Source: SH-MAG3 sp036374995 (GTDB lineage Bacteria; Gemmatimonadota; Gemmatimonadetes; Longimicrobiales; RSA9). From it: a stretch of 64,000 bases of DNA. Below the pieces are notes generated by a model. The model was not told the origin of the DNA, did no database searches, and was given only the letters and a program-made list of their open reading frames with translations. Numbering within the stretch: position 1 is the first letter of the stretch; each line of letters opens with the position of its first letter. Of the stretch, positions 8,556 to 15,752 are shown one piece after another. A program made the translations under genes and the position numbers. The DNA lies in the NCBI GenBank assembly GCA_036374995.1, contig DASUSS010000085.1, positions 1-64,000 of the forward strand, read 5' to 3'.

Positions 8556-8685
8556 GGGATCACCTCCTTCTCTGAGTTCAACATCAGGCGTGGACACCAG
8601 CGGGCTCGAGACCCGCGGTCCGACCGCCGTTCAGCCTTGCGTCCCGGCGGCGGCCCAGCTCGCGATTTTCCGCGAGCGCAGTACA

Positions 8686-8714
8686 ACGCTAACGCGAGGA
8701 GCGGGCCGATACAA
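8686..8714 (-). promoter_or_regulatory. Candidate promoter for the short minus-strand transcript
   Basis: Read on the minus strand, TTGTAT (8714-8709) and TAGCGT (8691-8686) are separated by 17 bases, close to the pattern of the clearer promoters in this window. The predicted start near 8679 falls just before a perfect hairpin. Moderate support only. Confidence 0.4.
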
Positions 8715-8784
8715 GTGGCGCGTGCCCGGAGCCGTCACGGGTGAGATCACCGGCTGGGCGCCGCAATACTTCGAGCACCGGACG

Positions 8785-8813
8785 TTGAACGTCGCCCTGT
8801 CCCCTTCTATACT
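8785..8813 (+). promoter_or_regulatory. Vegetative promoter of the DHp mini-protein gene (leaderless)
   Basis: TTGAAC (8785-8790) and TATACT (8808-8813) with a 17-base spacer. The -10 ends only 8 bases before the ATG at 8822, so the transcript should start at or within about 2 bases of the start codon. No Shine-Dalgarno is present, which fits a leaderless mRNA. Confidence 0.7.
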
Positions 8814-8821
8814 CCCACCGC

Positions 8822-9052
8822 ATGAACCCCGACGAGCGTCTGAACGAGATCGTGAATCTCGTGCGTCGTGTACGACACGATGCGAACAACCCGATCACGG
8901 CCGCGCTCGGTCACGTGCAGCTGCTGCTCGAGGAGCCGGCGGTGCAGGACCGCGAGGTGCGCGAGAGTCTCGAGATCATCGAATCGGAGCTGCGGCGGCT
9001 GATCGAGATCATGCGCCGGCTCAACGACGTCAGGCTCGACGACCAGAGTTGA
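8822..9052 (+). CDS. Stand-alone histidine-kinase dimerisation-like (DHp) small protein
   Basis: A 76-residue all-helical protein with an H-box-like sequence RHDANNPITAALGHVQLLLEE around residue 19, followed by a second long amphipathic helix (SLEIIESELRRLIEIMRRLND). This matches the two-helix hairpin of a HisKA/DHp domain, including the His-Asp/Glu-x-x-N-P pattern, but there is no ATPase domain, sensor or membrane segment, and no such domain is encoded beside it. It could accept phosphate from another kinase, act as a dimerisation decoy, or be a phosphotransfer protein. The start is fixed by the promoter immediately upstream. The next gene is gcvH, whose -35 element overlaps this stop. Confidence 0.75.
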   Translation: MNPDERLNEIVNLVRRVRHDANNPITAALGHVQLLLEEPAVQDREVRESLEIIESELRRLIEIMRRLNDVRLDDQS

Positions 9053-9077
9053 CGCTCCATCGTGGCCCGTCTATTCT
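9049..9077 (+). promoter_or_regulatory. Vegetative promoter of gcvH
   Basis: TTGACG (9049-9054) and TATTCT (9072-9077) with a 17-base spacer. The -35 hexamer overlaps the TGA stop (9050-9052) of the preceding gene. The predicted leader is about 60 bases and ends with a good AGGAGG before the gcvH ATG. Confidence 0.75.
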
Positions 9078-9143
9078 CCCCGCCCGGCGGCCAGCGGTGC
9101 CGCTGCACGATCCGAACCCGCTGCACGCGTCCCAGGAGGCGCC

Positions 9144-9530
9144 ATGGCTGACGTACCCGGAGATCTCCTGTACACCGAGGAACACGAGTACCTGAAGAAG
9201 ACCGGCGAGGCGGGCGTCTATCAGGTCGGGATCACGGATTACGCGCAGGGCGAGCTGGGTGACGTGGTCTACGTCGAGCTGCCGTCGGTCGGCGACAAGT
9301 TCGCGCGCATGGATGTCTTCGGGACGGTCGAGGCGGTGAAGGCGGTCAGCGATCTGTACTGCCCGGTCAGCGGGGAGATCGTCGAGGTCAACGCTTCCCT
9401 CGCGGACGATCCGGCGCGGGTGAACAGCGATCCGTACGGCACGGGCTGGATGCTGAAGATCCGCATGTCCGACGAGTCCGAGCTGGATGCGCTGCTGGGG
9501 CCGGAGGAATACAGGAAGCAGATCGGCTAG
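9144..9530 (+). CDS. gcvH: Glycine cleavage system H protein
   Basis: A 128-residue lipoyl carrier protein. The lipoylation lysine lies in FGTVEAVKAVSDLYCPVSGE, preceded by DYAQGELGDVVYVELP and followed by the standard GWMLKIRMSDESELDALLG C-terminal block. It shuttles the aminomethyl group from glycine decarboxylase (GcvP) to GcvT and L; those genes are not in the window. In several bacteria GcvH is also the platform on which octanoyl or lipoyl groups are built, which fits the next gene. It has its own promoter and AGGAGG ribosome-binding site. Confidence 0.97.
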   Translation: MADVPGDLLYTEEHEYLKKTGEAGVYQVGITDYAQGELGDVVYVELPSVGDKFARMDVFGTVEAVKAVSDLYCPVSGEIVEVNASLADDPARVNSDPYGTGWMLKIRMSDESELDALLGPEEYRKQIG

Positions 9531-9575
9531 CGGGCACGAATCTCGTGCTCGCCTGACGCGGCCGTCGGAGCTGCC

Positions 9576-10382
9576 GTGAGCGACTGGCGACTCATTATGG
9601 GCCCCGGTACGACCGACGACGATCTCGCGGCCGGCGGTGCACTCAACATGGCCGTGGATGAGGCGCTGCTCCGCTCCGTGGAGCGCGGCAGCCGGCCCTC
9701 CCTCCGTTTCTATACCTGGTCTCCCGCCTGTCTCTCGCTCGGTCGCAATCAGCATGCGCGCGGTGTGTACGACCCCGGCCGTGCCGCGGCGGCGGGGATC
9801 GACATCGTGCGCCGTCCGACGGGCGGTCTCGCCGTGCTGCACGATCGCGAGCTCACCTACAGCGTGGCGGCGCCGCTGGCGCCGTTCGGTGGGCCGCGCG
9901 CCGCCTACGCGGCCATCAACCGGGCACTGCTGGAGGGACTGCGCGAGGCCGGGATCCCGGCGGAGCAGGCGGCCGCCGGCCGGAGCCGCGGTCCGGTCCG
10001 GGACTCGGCCGAGCCCTGCTTCCACGCGCCGGCCCCCGGCGAGGTGGTAGCGCGCGGGCTCAAGCTCGTCGGCAGTGCGCAGCGCTGCGAGCACGGGGCA
10101 TTCCTCCAGCACGGCTCCATCCTGCTCGCCGGCTCGCAGTCCCGCGTGGGCGAGCTCCTCGGCACCGGCACGGCACAGCCGGGGCCGACGACTTCCATCA
10201 CATTGCAGGATCTGCTCGGGTCCGAGCCGCCACCGGCCCCGCTGATCCGCGCGCTGGGTGCGGGGTTCGAGCGGCTGTTCGGCACTCGACTTGCGCCCGA
10301 CCGCCTCACTCGGGACGAGAGCGCCACGGTACAGCGGCTCGCGCTGCGCTATGCAGGCGGCGACTGGACGTGGCGCCGGTGA
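9576..10382 (+). CDS. Lipoyl/octanoyl transferase (LipM/LplA family)
   Basis: A 268-residue member of the biotin/lipoyl ligase-transferase fold. Seen: NMAVDEALL and SLGRNQHA near the start, RRPTGGLAVLHDRELTYS (acyl-adenylate/octanoyl-binding loop), PCFHAP with a Cys in the place used as nucleophile by LipM-type enzymes, and GLKLVGSAQRCEHGAFLQHGSI containing the essential Lys. The Cys and the lack of a C-terminal accessory domain favour an octanoyl-ACP:GcvH transferase over an ATP-dependent lipoate ligase. Adjacency to gcvH, the acceptor, supports this. The start is a GTG at 9576 after CGGAG. Confidence 0.8.
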   Translation: MSDWRLIMGPGTTDDDLAAGGALNMAVDEALLRSVERGSRPSLRFYTWSPACLSLGRNQHARGVYDPGRAAAAGIDIVRRPTGGLAVLHDRELTYSVAAPLAPFGGPRAAYAAINRALLEGLREAGIPAEQAAAGRSRGPVRDSAEPCFHAPAPGEVVARGLKLVGSAQRCEHGAFLQHGSILLAGSQSRVGELLGTGTAQPGPTTSITLQDLLGSEPPPAPLIRALGAGFERLFGTRLAPDRLTRDESATVQRLALRYAGGDWTWRR

Positions 10383-10425
10383 CCATGAATGTTCGCACTC
10401 GCGAGGCACTGGAGCGGAGGTGGGG

Positions 10426-12066
10426 ATGCGCGTGCAGACCGGACGGTTCGACGACATTGCCCTGAACCCACGCGGCTGGCTGGCGGCTGTCGCGATCGCG
10501 CTGATCGCCGGCTGCGGCGGTGACAGCGGTGGCGGCGGTGCCGGCGGCGGCGGGGATGGCGGCACCGTCATCGTCGGCATGCGCTCCGACTTCGGCAGCT
10601 TCAATCCCGTGACGAGCTCGGGGCAGTACGACCTCGAGGTCATGAACTACGCGCTGTTCACGCCGCTCGTGCAGTACGACGAGAATCTGGACGTGGCGCC
10701 GTACCTCGCGGAGTCGTGGGAGCTGCACGGTGATACGGGCGTGACGTTTCGGCTGCGTCAGGACGTGCGCTGGCACGACGGCCAGCCGGTAACCGCGCGC
10801 GACGTCGAGTTCACGTTCGATCTGGCGAAGAACAGCGAGACTGCGTCGCTGCTCGCGACCGCGTTCCTCGCGGACGTGGAGAGTGCGCAGGTCGTCGATG
10901 ACTACACGATCACGTTCCGCTTCGCGCGGCCGCACGCTCAGGCGCTCGAGGACTTCTGGTGGCCGCCGCTGCCCCGGCACCTGCTCGAGAACGTCGCGCC
11001 CGCGGAGCTGCGCAATGCGCCGTTCAACCGCGAGCCCGTCGGCAGCGGGCCGTTCCGGTTCGGTCAGTGGCGGGCGAACGAGCAGCTGATGATCCAGCGG
11101 AACCCGGACTTCCCGCAGTCGCTCGGCGGTCCGGCCGCAGCGGAGCGCATCGTCTTCCGCGTGATCCCCGAAGCCTCGACGATGCTGACGGAGCTGATCA
11201 CCGGGAACATCCACGTCGACATCACGTTGCTGCCGGACCAGGTCTCGCAGGTGGAGGGGAACGATGACGTGCAGCTGCACTCGTTCCCCGGGCGCACCGT
11301 CTATTACATCGGCTGGAACAACGACCGTCCGCCGTTCGACGACCCGGCCGTGCGGCGGGCGCTGGCGTACGCCGTGAACCGGCAGGAAATCGTGGATGCG
11401 CTGCTGTACGGCCAGGGCGAGATCGCGACCAGCACGATCCCGCCGTGGCACCGGCTCTATCCGGACATCGAGCCGATCCCCTACGACCTCCAGCAGGCGC
11501 AGCAGCTCCTCGAAGGGGCCGGGTGGGTGGACCGCAACAACGACGGTATCCGCGAGAACGCGCAGGGAGAGCCGCTCGCGTTCACGCTCCTCAGCAGCGA
11601 TGACCCGCTGCGCAGGGCGGTCGTCGAGGTGCTCCAGAACCAGCTGCGTCGCGCCGGCGCCAACATCGAGATCCGCGTGATGGAGTTCCAGACGATGCTC
11701 CAGAGCCATCGCGAGCGGAACTACGACGCCGTGTTCACGAACTGGGTGCTCGACAATTTCCAGATCGCGTCCGCGCCGATGTCGCTGTTCCACTCGCGCG
11801 AGGCCGAGACGCAGCTCTCCGCCAACCGCAGCTCCGTGCGGATCCCCGCGCTGGATGCCGCGCTCGAGCGCGGTGCGGCCGCGACGGACACGGAAGGCCA
11901 GCAGGCGGCATGGCGCGAGATGACGCAGATCCTGCAGCAGGAGCAGCCGATCACGTTCATGTTCTGGCTCAACGAGCTCGCGGGCTCGCGCGCAAGCATG
12001 TCCGGCGTGGAGATGGACCCGCGGGGCGAGTTCCGGTCGATCGCGCGCTGGACCGCCGGCCGCTGA
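10426..12066 (+). CDS. Peptide ABC transporter substrate-binding lipoprotein
   Basis: A 546-residue family-5 solute-binding protein. The N terminus has a hydrophobic segment ending in the lipobox LIAGC (about residue 31), then an unusual Gly-rich linker (GGGGAGGGGDGG) before the folded domain starting TVIVGMRSD. Typical blocks: PYLAESWE, FRLRQDVRWHDGQPVTARDVEFTFD, GSGPFRF, NPDFPQ and DPAVRRALAYAVNRQEIVDALLYGQG. It captures oligopeptides (or dipeptides) in the periplasm and delivers them to the permeases encoded directly after it. It begins a five-gene operon (10426-16861). The start ATG has GGAGG upstream. Confidence 0.93.
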   Translation: MRVQTGRFDDIALNPRGWLAAVAIALIAGCGGDSGGGGAGGGGDGGTVIVGMRSDFGSFNPVTSSGQYDLEVMNYALFTPLVQYDENLDVAPYLAESWELHGDTGVTFRLRQDVRWHDGQPVTARDVEFTFDLAKNSETASLLATAFLADVESAQVVDDYTITFRFARPHAQALEDFWWPPLPRHLLENVAPAELRNAPFNREPVGSGPFRFGQWRANEQLMIQRNPDFPQSLGGPAAAERIVFRVIPEASTMLTELITGNIHVDITLLPDQVSQVEGNDDVQLHSFPGRTVYYIGWNNDRPPFDDPAVRRALAYAVNRQEIVDALLYGQGEIATSTIPPWHRLYPDIEPIPYDLQQAQQLLEGAGWVDRNNDGIRENAQGEPLAFTLLSSDDPLRRAVVEVLQNQLRRAGANIEIRVMEFQTMLQSHRERNYDAVFTNWVLDNFQIASAPMSLFHSREAETQLSANRSSVRIPALDAALERGAAATDTEGQQAAWREMTQILQQEQPITFMFWLNELAGSRASMSGVEMDPRGEFRSIARWTAGR

Positions 12067-12075
12067 CGGATCGGC

Positions 12076-13059
12076 ATGGGCGCCTTCATCCTGAGACGGC
12101 TGCTCGGCGCGATTCCGCTGCTGCTCGGGATCGCGACGATCATCTTCTTCGTGCTGAACCTCGCGCCCGGCGACCCTACCACGTTCTACTTCAATCCGAA
12201 CGTCCCGCCGGAGATCATCGAGCAGCTGCGGCGGAACATGGGGCTCGACCAGCCGCTCCACATCCAGTACCTGCGGTGGCTGACGTCGTTCTTCCGCGGC
12301 GACTTCGGCTACTCGCTGGCACAGAGCCGGCCGGTCGCCGACGTGGTGTTCGAGGCGCTGCCGAATACACTGATCCTCACGGGCAGCGCGCTCGTGCTCA
12401 TGTTCATCACGGGCATCCTGATCGGCATCGTGCAGGCGGTACGGCAGTACTCGATCTTCGACAGCGTGTCCAGCGTGACGTCGCTGTTCTTCTACTCGAT
12501 GCCGTCGTTCTGGCTGGCACTGATGCTGATGATGCTGTTCTCGCTCAAGGCACATCAGTGGGGCTGGCCCATCGCGCTCCCGCCGACCGGCATCACGAGC
12601 GTGGACTACGAATTCATGAGTGCGGGCGAGAAGATCCAGGACCGTATCGCGCACATGATCCTGCCCGTGGGCACGCTCACGCTCGCGCTCGCGGCGGGCG
12701 TTGCGCGCTACATGCGCGGCCAGATGCTCGAGGTGGTGCGCCAGGACTACATCCGGACCGCGCGCGCGAAGGGGCTGGCCGAGCGCACCGTGATCATGAA
12801 GCACGCATTGCGCAACTCGCTGCTGCCCGTGATCACGCTGCTCGGGCTGTACCTGCCGTTCCTGTTCAGCGGGACGGTGTTCGTCGAAGTGATCTTCGCG
12901 TGGCCGGGCATGGGACGCGTGATCTACGACGCGATCTTCCAGCGCGACTACCCGCTCGTCATGGCGACCAGCTTCATCTTCGCGGTGATCGTCGTCCTCG
13001 GGAACCTGCTCGCCGACGTGCTCTACGCCGTCGCCGACCCGCGCATCCGCTACGACTGA
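12076..13059 (+). CDS. Peptide ABC transporter permease (DppB/OppB type)
   Basis: A 327-residue inner-membrane permease of the binding-protein-dependent (BPD_transp_1) family with six predicted membrane helices. It starts with FILRRLLGAIPLLLGIATIIFF, the usual first helix, and carries the EAA-type cytoplasmic loop QDYIRTARAKGLAERTVIMKHALRNSLLPVITL that contacts the ATPases. It pairs with the next permease to form the channel. It starts 9 bases after the binding-protein stop. Confidence 0.95.
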   Translation: MGAFILRRLLGAIPLLLGIATIIFFVLNLAPGDPTTFYFNPNVPPEIIEQLRRNMGLDQPLHIQYLRWLTSFFRGDFGYSLAQSRPVADVVFEALPNTLILTGSALVLMFITGILIGIVQAVRQYSIFDSVSSVTSLFFYSMPSFWLALMLMMLFSLKAHQWGWPIALPPTGITSVDYEFMSAGEKIQDRIAHMILPVGTLTLALAAGVARYMRGQMLEVVRQDYIRTARAKGLAERTVIMKHALRNSLLPVITLLGLYLPFLFSGTVFVEVIFAWPGMGRVIYDAIFQRDYPLVMATSFIFAVIVVLGNLLADVLYAVADPRIRYD

Positions 13060-13060
13060 G

Positions 13061-14308
13061 ATGGCCCGCAACGATCCGCGCGAGAGCGTACCCGACCCGG
13101 AATCCGCCGCACCCGTTACGGTGCCGCCCGGCATCGACGCCGCCGCGCCGGAGGACTTGGGCGTCGACCGGGCAGAGGCGGTGCCCGCGCGTGCGCCGGG
13201 CCACGCGATCGCCGCCGGCGTCCTGCTGCCGGGCGCCGGTCATGCACTGATCGGCATGTGGCAGCGGGGACTGGGACTGCTGTTCGTGTGGGGGGTGCTG
13301 CTCGCCGTCGTGTTCTTCGCCGCCGACCGTATCTTCGCGCCGGTGCGTCCATCCCTCGACGATTGGATCGCGCTGGCAACCCTGTTCGGCACGATGCTGC
13401 TCGTGTGGGGCTGGTCGCTCCGTGACCTGACGGTCGGACGGCGCCGCGCGGCAGCACAGGGAGACTCGCAGTGGGCGATTGCCGCGCGCCAGTTCAAGCG
13501 CAACCGTCTCGCGATCGCCGGCCTCGCGATCATCATCCTGCTCTATCTGGTCGCGCTGCTGGCACCGCTCGTCGCGCCCTACGATCCGATCGCGCAGGCA
13601 GACATCGCCACGACCGGTCACCTGCCGCCCGGCGGCGAGCATCTGCTCGGCACCGATCGCTTCGGCCGCGATGTGCTGAGCCGCATCATCTACGGCTCAC
13701 GCATCTCGCTCGCCATTGGATTCGTCGCGACCGCCATCAGCATCACGATCGGCACGCTCTTCGGCGCGATCGCCGGCTACTACGCCGGCAAGCTCGACAC
13801 GATCATCATGCGGTTCACCGACATGGTGCTCGCGTTCCCGCGCCTCGTGCTGCTCATCATGATCGTCGCCCTGTTCAATGCGTCCATCACCGTAATCATC
13901 ATCGTGCTCGGCCTGACGCAGTGGCCGGGCACCACACGCATCGTGCGCGGCGATGTGCTGAGCCTGCGCGAGCGCGAGTTCATTCACGCGGCGCAGGCAC
14001 TCGGCATGAGCCGCCTCCGCATCATGATGCGGCACCTCATCCCGAACGTGCTCGCACCCGTCATCGTCACTGCGACGCTCGGCATCGGCAACACGATCGT
14101 CATGGAAGCCGGCCTGTCCTTCCTCGGGCTCGGCGTGAGCCCGCCCACGCCGACATGGGGCAGCATGGTCTCCGAGGGCCGCGATGTCCTGCTCAATGCG
14201 TGGTGGGTCGCGACGTTCCCCGGCCTCACGATCGTGCTCGTCGTGCTCGCGTTCAACCTCGTGGGGGACGGGTTGAGAGATGCGCTGGATCCGAGGTTGA
14301 GGACATGA
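13061..14308 (+). CDS. Peptide ABC transporter permease (DppC/OppC type) with N-terminal extension
   Basis: A 415-residue partner permease; usual DppC proteins have about 300. From residue 140 it is canonical: FKRNRLAIAGLAIIILLY, GTDRFGRDVLSRIIYGSRISL, the EAA loop REFIHAAQALGMSRLRIMMRHLIPNVLAP, and the C-terminal NLVGDGLRDALDPRLR. The first 140 residues are extra: an acidic, Pro-rich cytoplasmic start, then two hydrophobic segments (about residues 48-85 and 100-115) including LLPGAGHALIGMWQRGLGLL, which resembles small TM2-like membrane modules. The extension looks like a fusion and may modulate the transporter; this is inference. Confidence 0.93.
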   Translation: MARNDPRESVPDPESAAPVTVPPGIDAAAPEDLGVDRAEAVPARAPGHAIAAGVLLPGAGHALIGMWQRGLGLLFVWGVLLAVVFFAADRIFAPVRPSLDDWIALATLFGTMLLVWGWSLRDLTVGRRRAAAQGDSQWAIAARQFKRNRLAIAGLAIIILLYLVALLAPLVAPYDPIAQADIATTGHLPPGGEHLLGTDRFGRDVLSRIIYGSRISLAIGFVATAISITIGTLFGAIAGYYAGKLDTIIMRFTDMVLAFPRLVLLIMIVALFNASITVIIIVLGLTQWPGTTRIVRGDVLSLREREFIHAAQALGMSRLRIMMRHLIPNVLAPVIVTATLGIGNTIVMEAGLSFLGLGVSPPTPTWGSMVSEGRDVLLNAWWVATFPGLTIVLVVLAFNLVGDGLRDALDPRLRT

Positions 14309-14332
14309 GCGGCAGGGGCAGGGGAACTGACA

Positions 14333-14507
14333 TTCACCGCAGAGGCGCGGAAAACGCGGAGGTTCGCGGGGATCGATCCGTAGCTCACCATGCAGGTTCG
14401 TTGTCGTTGTCTGCAACCGATCCGTTACTCGTGCGCCGCAATCGCGTTTGCGGACTGAAGTCAGCGGCCGCGGACGCGCTCCGCGTCCTCCGCGACTCTG
14501 CGGTGAA
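14333..14507 (+). repeat. Non-coding element with 29-bp terminal inverted repeats
   Basis: The only sizeable gap inside the peptide-transporter operon is bounded by arms 14333-14361 and 14479-14507 that match in inverted orientation at 26 of 29 positions, including an exact outer 12 bases (TTCACCGCAGAG). The interior (about 117 bases) has no convincing ORF. The element ends 21 bases before the next ATG. It resembles short palindromic intergenic repeats of the CGCAGAG type, and a looser relative lies upstream of polA (22317-22534). Confidence 0.75.
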
Positions 14508-14528
14508 CAATCCGTTCCCGTTGAAGCG

Positions 14529-15752
14529 ATGAACTCAGCCGTAGCTCCACTCCTCGAGGTCACCGACCTGAAGACCTACTTCCGCACCGATGCCGGTGTC
14601 GCGAAGGCCGTCGATGGCGTGTCCTTCCACGTGAGTCCCGGCGAGGTCCTCGGGATCGTGGGTGAGAGCGGATGCGGCAAGTCGGTGACGTCCCTGTCGA
14701 TCATGCAGCTGATCCCGGTGCCGCCGGGCGAGATCCTGGAGGGCAGCTCGATCCGGTTCCGGGGCGATGAGCTGGTGGGCGCGGGGGAGAAGCGGATGCG
14801 GGACGTCCGGGGCAACGACATCGCGATGATCTTCCAGGAGCCGATGACATCGCTGAACCCCGTGTTCCCGGTCGGCGATCAGATTGCCGAGGCGCTGCGG
14901 CTGCATCGGTCGATGAAGAAGCGTGAGGCGCGCGAGCGCTCGATCGAAATGCTGCGGCTGGTCGGCATTCCGAACCCGGACGAGCGGGCGGACGATTATC
15001 CGCACCAGCTGTCGGGCGGTCAGCGCCAGCGTGTGATGATCGCGATGGCGCTCGCGTGCGAGCCGGAGCTGCTGATCGCGGACGAGCCGACGACGGCGCT
15101 GGACGTGACGATCCAGGCACAGATCCTCGATCTGCTGGCAGAGCTGCGCGCGCGGTTGGGGATGGCGGTGATCCTGATCACTCACGACCTCGGTGTGGTG
15201 GCGGAGGTGTGCGATCGGGTGCTGGTGATGTATGCGGGCCAGATCGTCGAGCACGGCACGGTCGAACAGATCTTCCGCGACCCGCGGCACCCCTACACGG
15301 AGGGTCTGCTGCAGGCCGTGCCGCGACTGGGACAGCGGAAGGAGCGGCTCGCGGTGATCCCGGGCACGGTCCCGAGTCCGATGCACTGGCCGGTCGGCTG
15401 CCGCTTCCACGACCGCTGCCCGTACGGCTGGGACAAGTGCGTGCGCGAGCTCCCGCCCCTGCTCGAGGTGCGGGGCGATCCGTCCAGAACGGCGCGCTGC
15501 TGGCTGGAGACGAATCCCGAGCGGCGCCGGGAGATCCGGGCGCGCGGCGCCTTCGGTGTCGGCACCACCGCCGCAGCGGCGCCGGCCGAGGCGTATCACC
15601 GGGCGGCGGCCGCGGCCGGCCGGGAGACGCCGCCCGAGCCGGGACCGCCCGCGCAGCGGCCGGCCGAGCTGGAGCTGCCGCAGGAGGAGCGTGCCGACGT
15701 GGCGACCGGACGGCGGCCGCGCGGCGATCCGCCGGGTGGAGGGGAGAAATGA
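14529..15752 (+). CDS. Peptide ABC transporter ATP-binding protein (DppD/OppD type)
   Basis: A 407-residue cytoplasmic ATPase. Walker A GESGCGKS, Q-loop MIFQEPMTSLNP, signature LSGGQRQRV, Walker B LLIADEPTTALD and switch His in LITHDLGVV are all present. The oligopeptide-transporter C-terminal motif follows (HPYTEGLLQAVP; CRFHDRCPY...C, a Cys-rich segment that in relatives can bind an Fe-S cluster). The last 70 residues are an Ala/Pro/Glu-rich tail beyond the family norm. The start is ATG 14529; the stop overlaps the next start. It follows the inverted-repeat element rather than an obvious ribosome-binding site. Confidence 0.95.
   Translation: MNSAVAPLLEVTDLKTYFRTDAGVAKAVDGVSFHVSPGEVLGIVGESGCGKSVTSLSIMQLIPVPPGEILEGSSIRFRGDELVGAGEKRMRDVRGNDIAMIFQEPMTSLNPVFPVGDQIAEALRLHRSMKKREARERSIEMLRLVGIPNPDERADDYPHQLSGGQRQRVMIAMALACEPELLIADEPTTALDVTIQAQILDLLAELRARLGMAVILITHDLGVVAEVCDRVLVMYAGQIVEHGTVEQIFRDPRHPYTEGLLQAVPRLGQRKERLAVIPGTVPSPMHWPVGCRFHDRCPYGWDKCVRELPPLLEVRGDPSRTARCWLETNPERRREIRARGAFGVGTTAAAAPAEAYHRAAAAAGRETPPEPGPPAQRPAELELPQEERADVATGRRPRGDPPGGGEK

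Larger units (their letters stand above)
8385..8679 (-). ncRNA. Candidate structured short transcript (leader RNA or small mRNA)
   Basis: A self-contained transcription unit of about 295 bases can be read on the minus strand. It has a plausible promoter (8686-8714), a perfect 7-bp hairpin at its presumed 5' end (8658-8664 with 8671-8677), further GC hairpin potential, a 20-codon ORF preceded by an extreme Shine-Dalgarno (8557-8569), and a strong terminator (8385-8417). It does not show the conserved blocks I know for tmRNA, RNase P RNA, 6S RNA or SRP RNA. Whether the RNA or the peptide matters is unknown. The boundaries are inferred. Confidence 0.4.

Noticed and set aside
8557..8569. Plus-strand match to the 3' end of 16S rRNA (GGATCACCTCCTT)
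   Set aside because: Upstream bases do not resemble 16S rRNA helix 45, and on the opposite strand the same bases form a well-spaced Shine-Dalgarno before an ORF.
10306..13134. Minus-strand open frame of about 940 codons opposite the peptide importer
   Set aside because: It mirrors conserved importer genes in the opposite strand, is dominated by Arg, His, Glu and Val, and shows no start signal.
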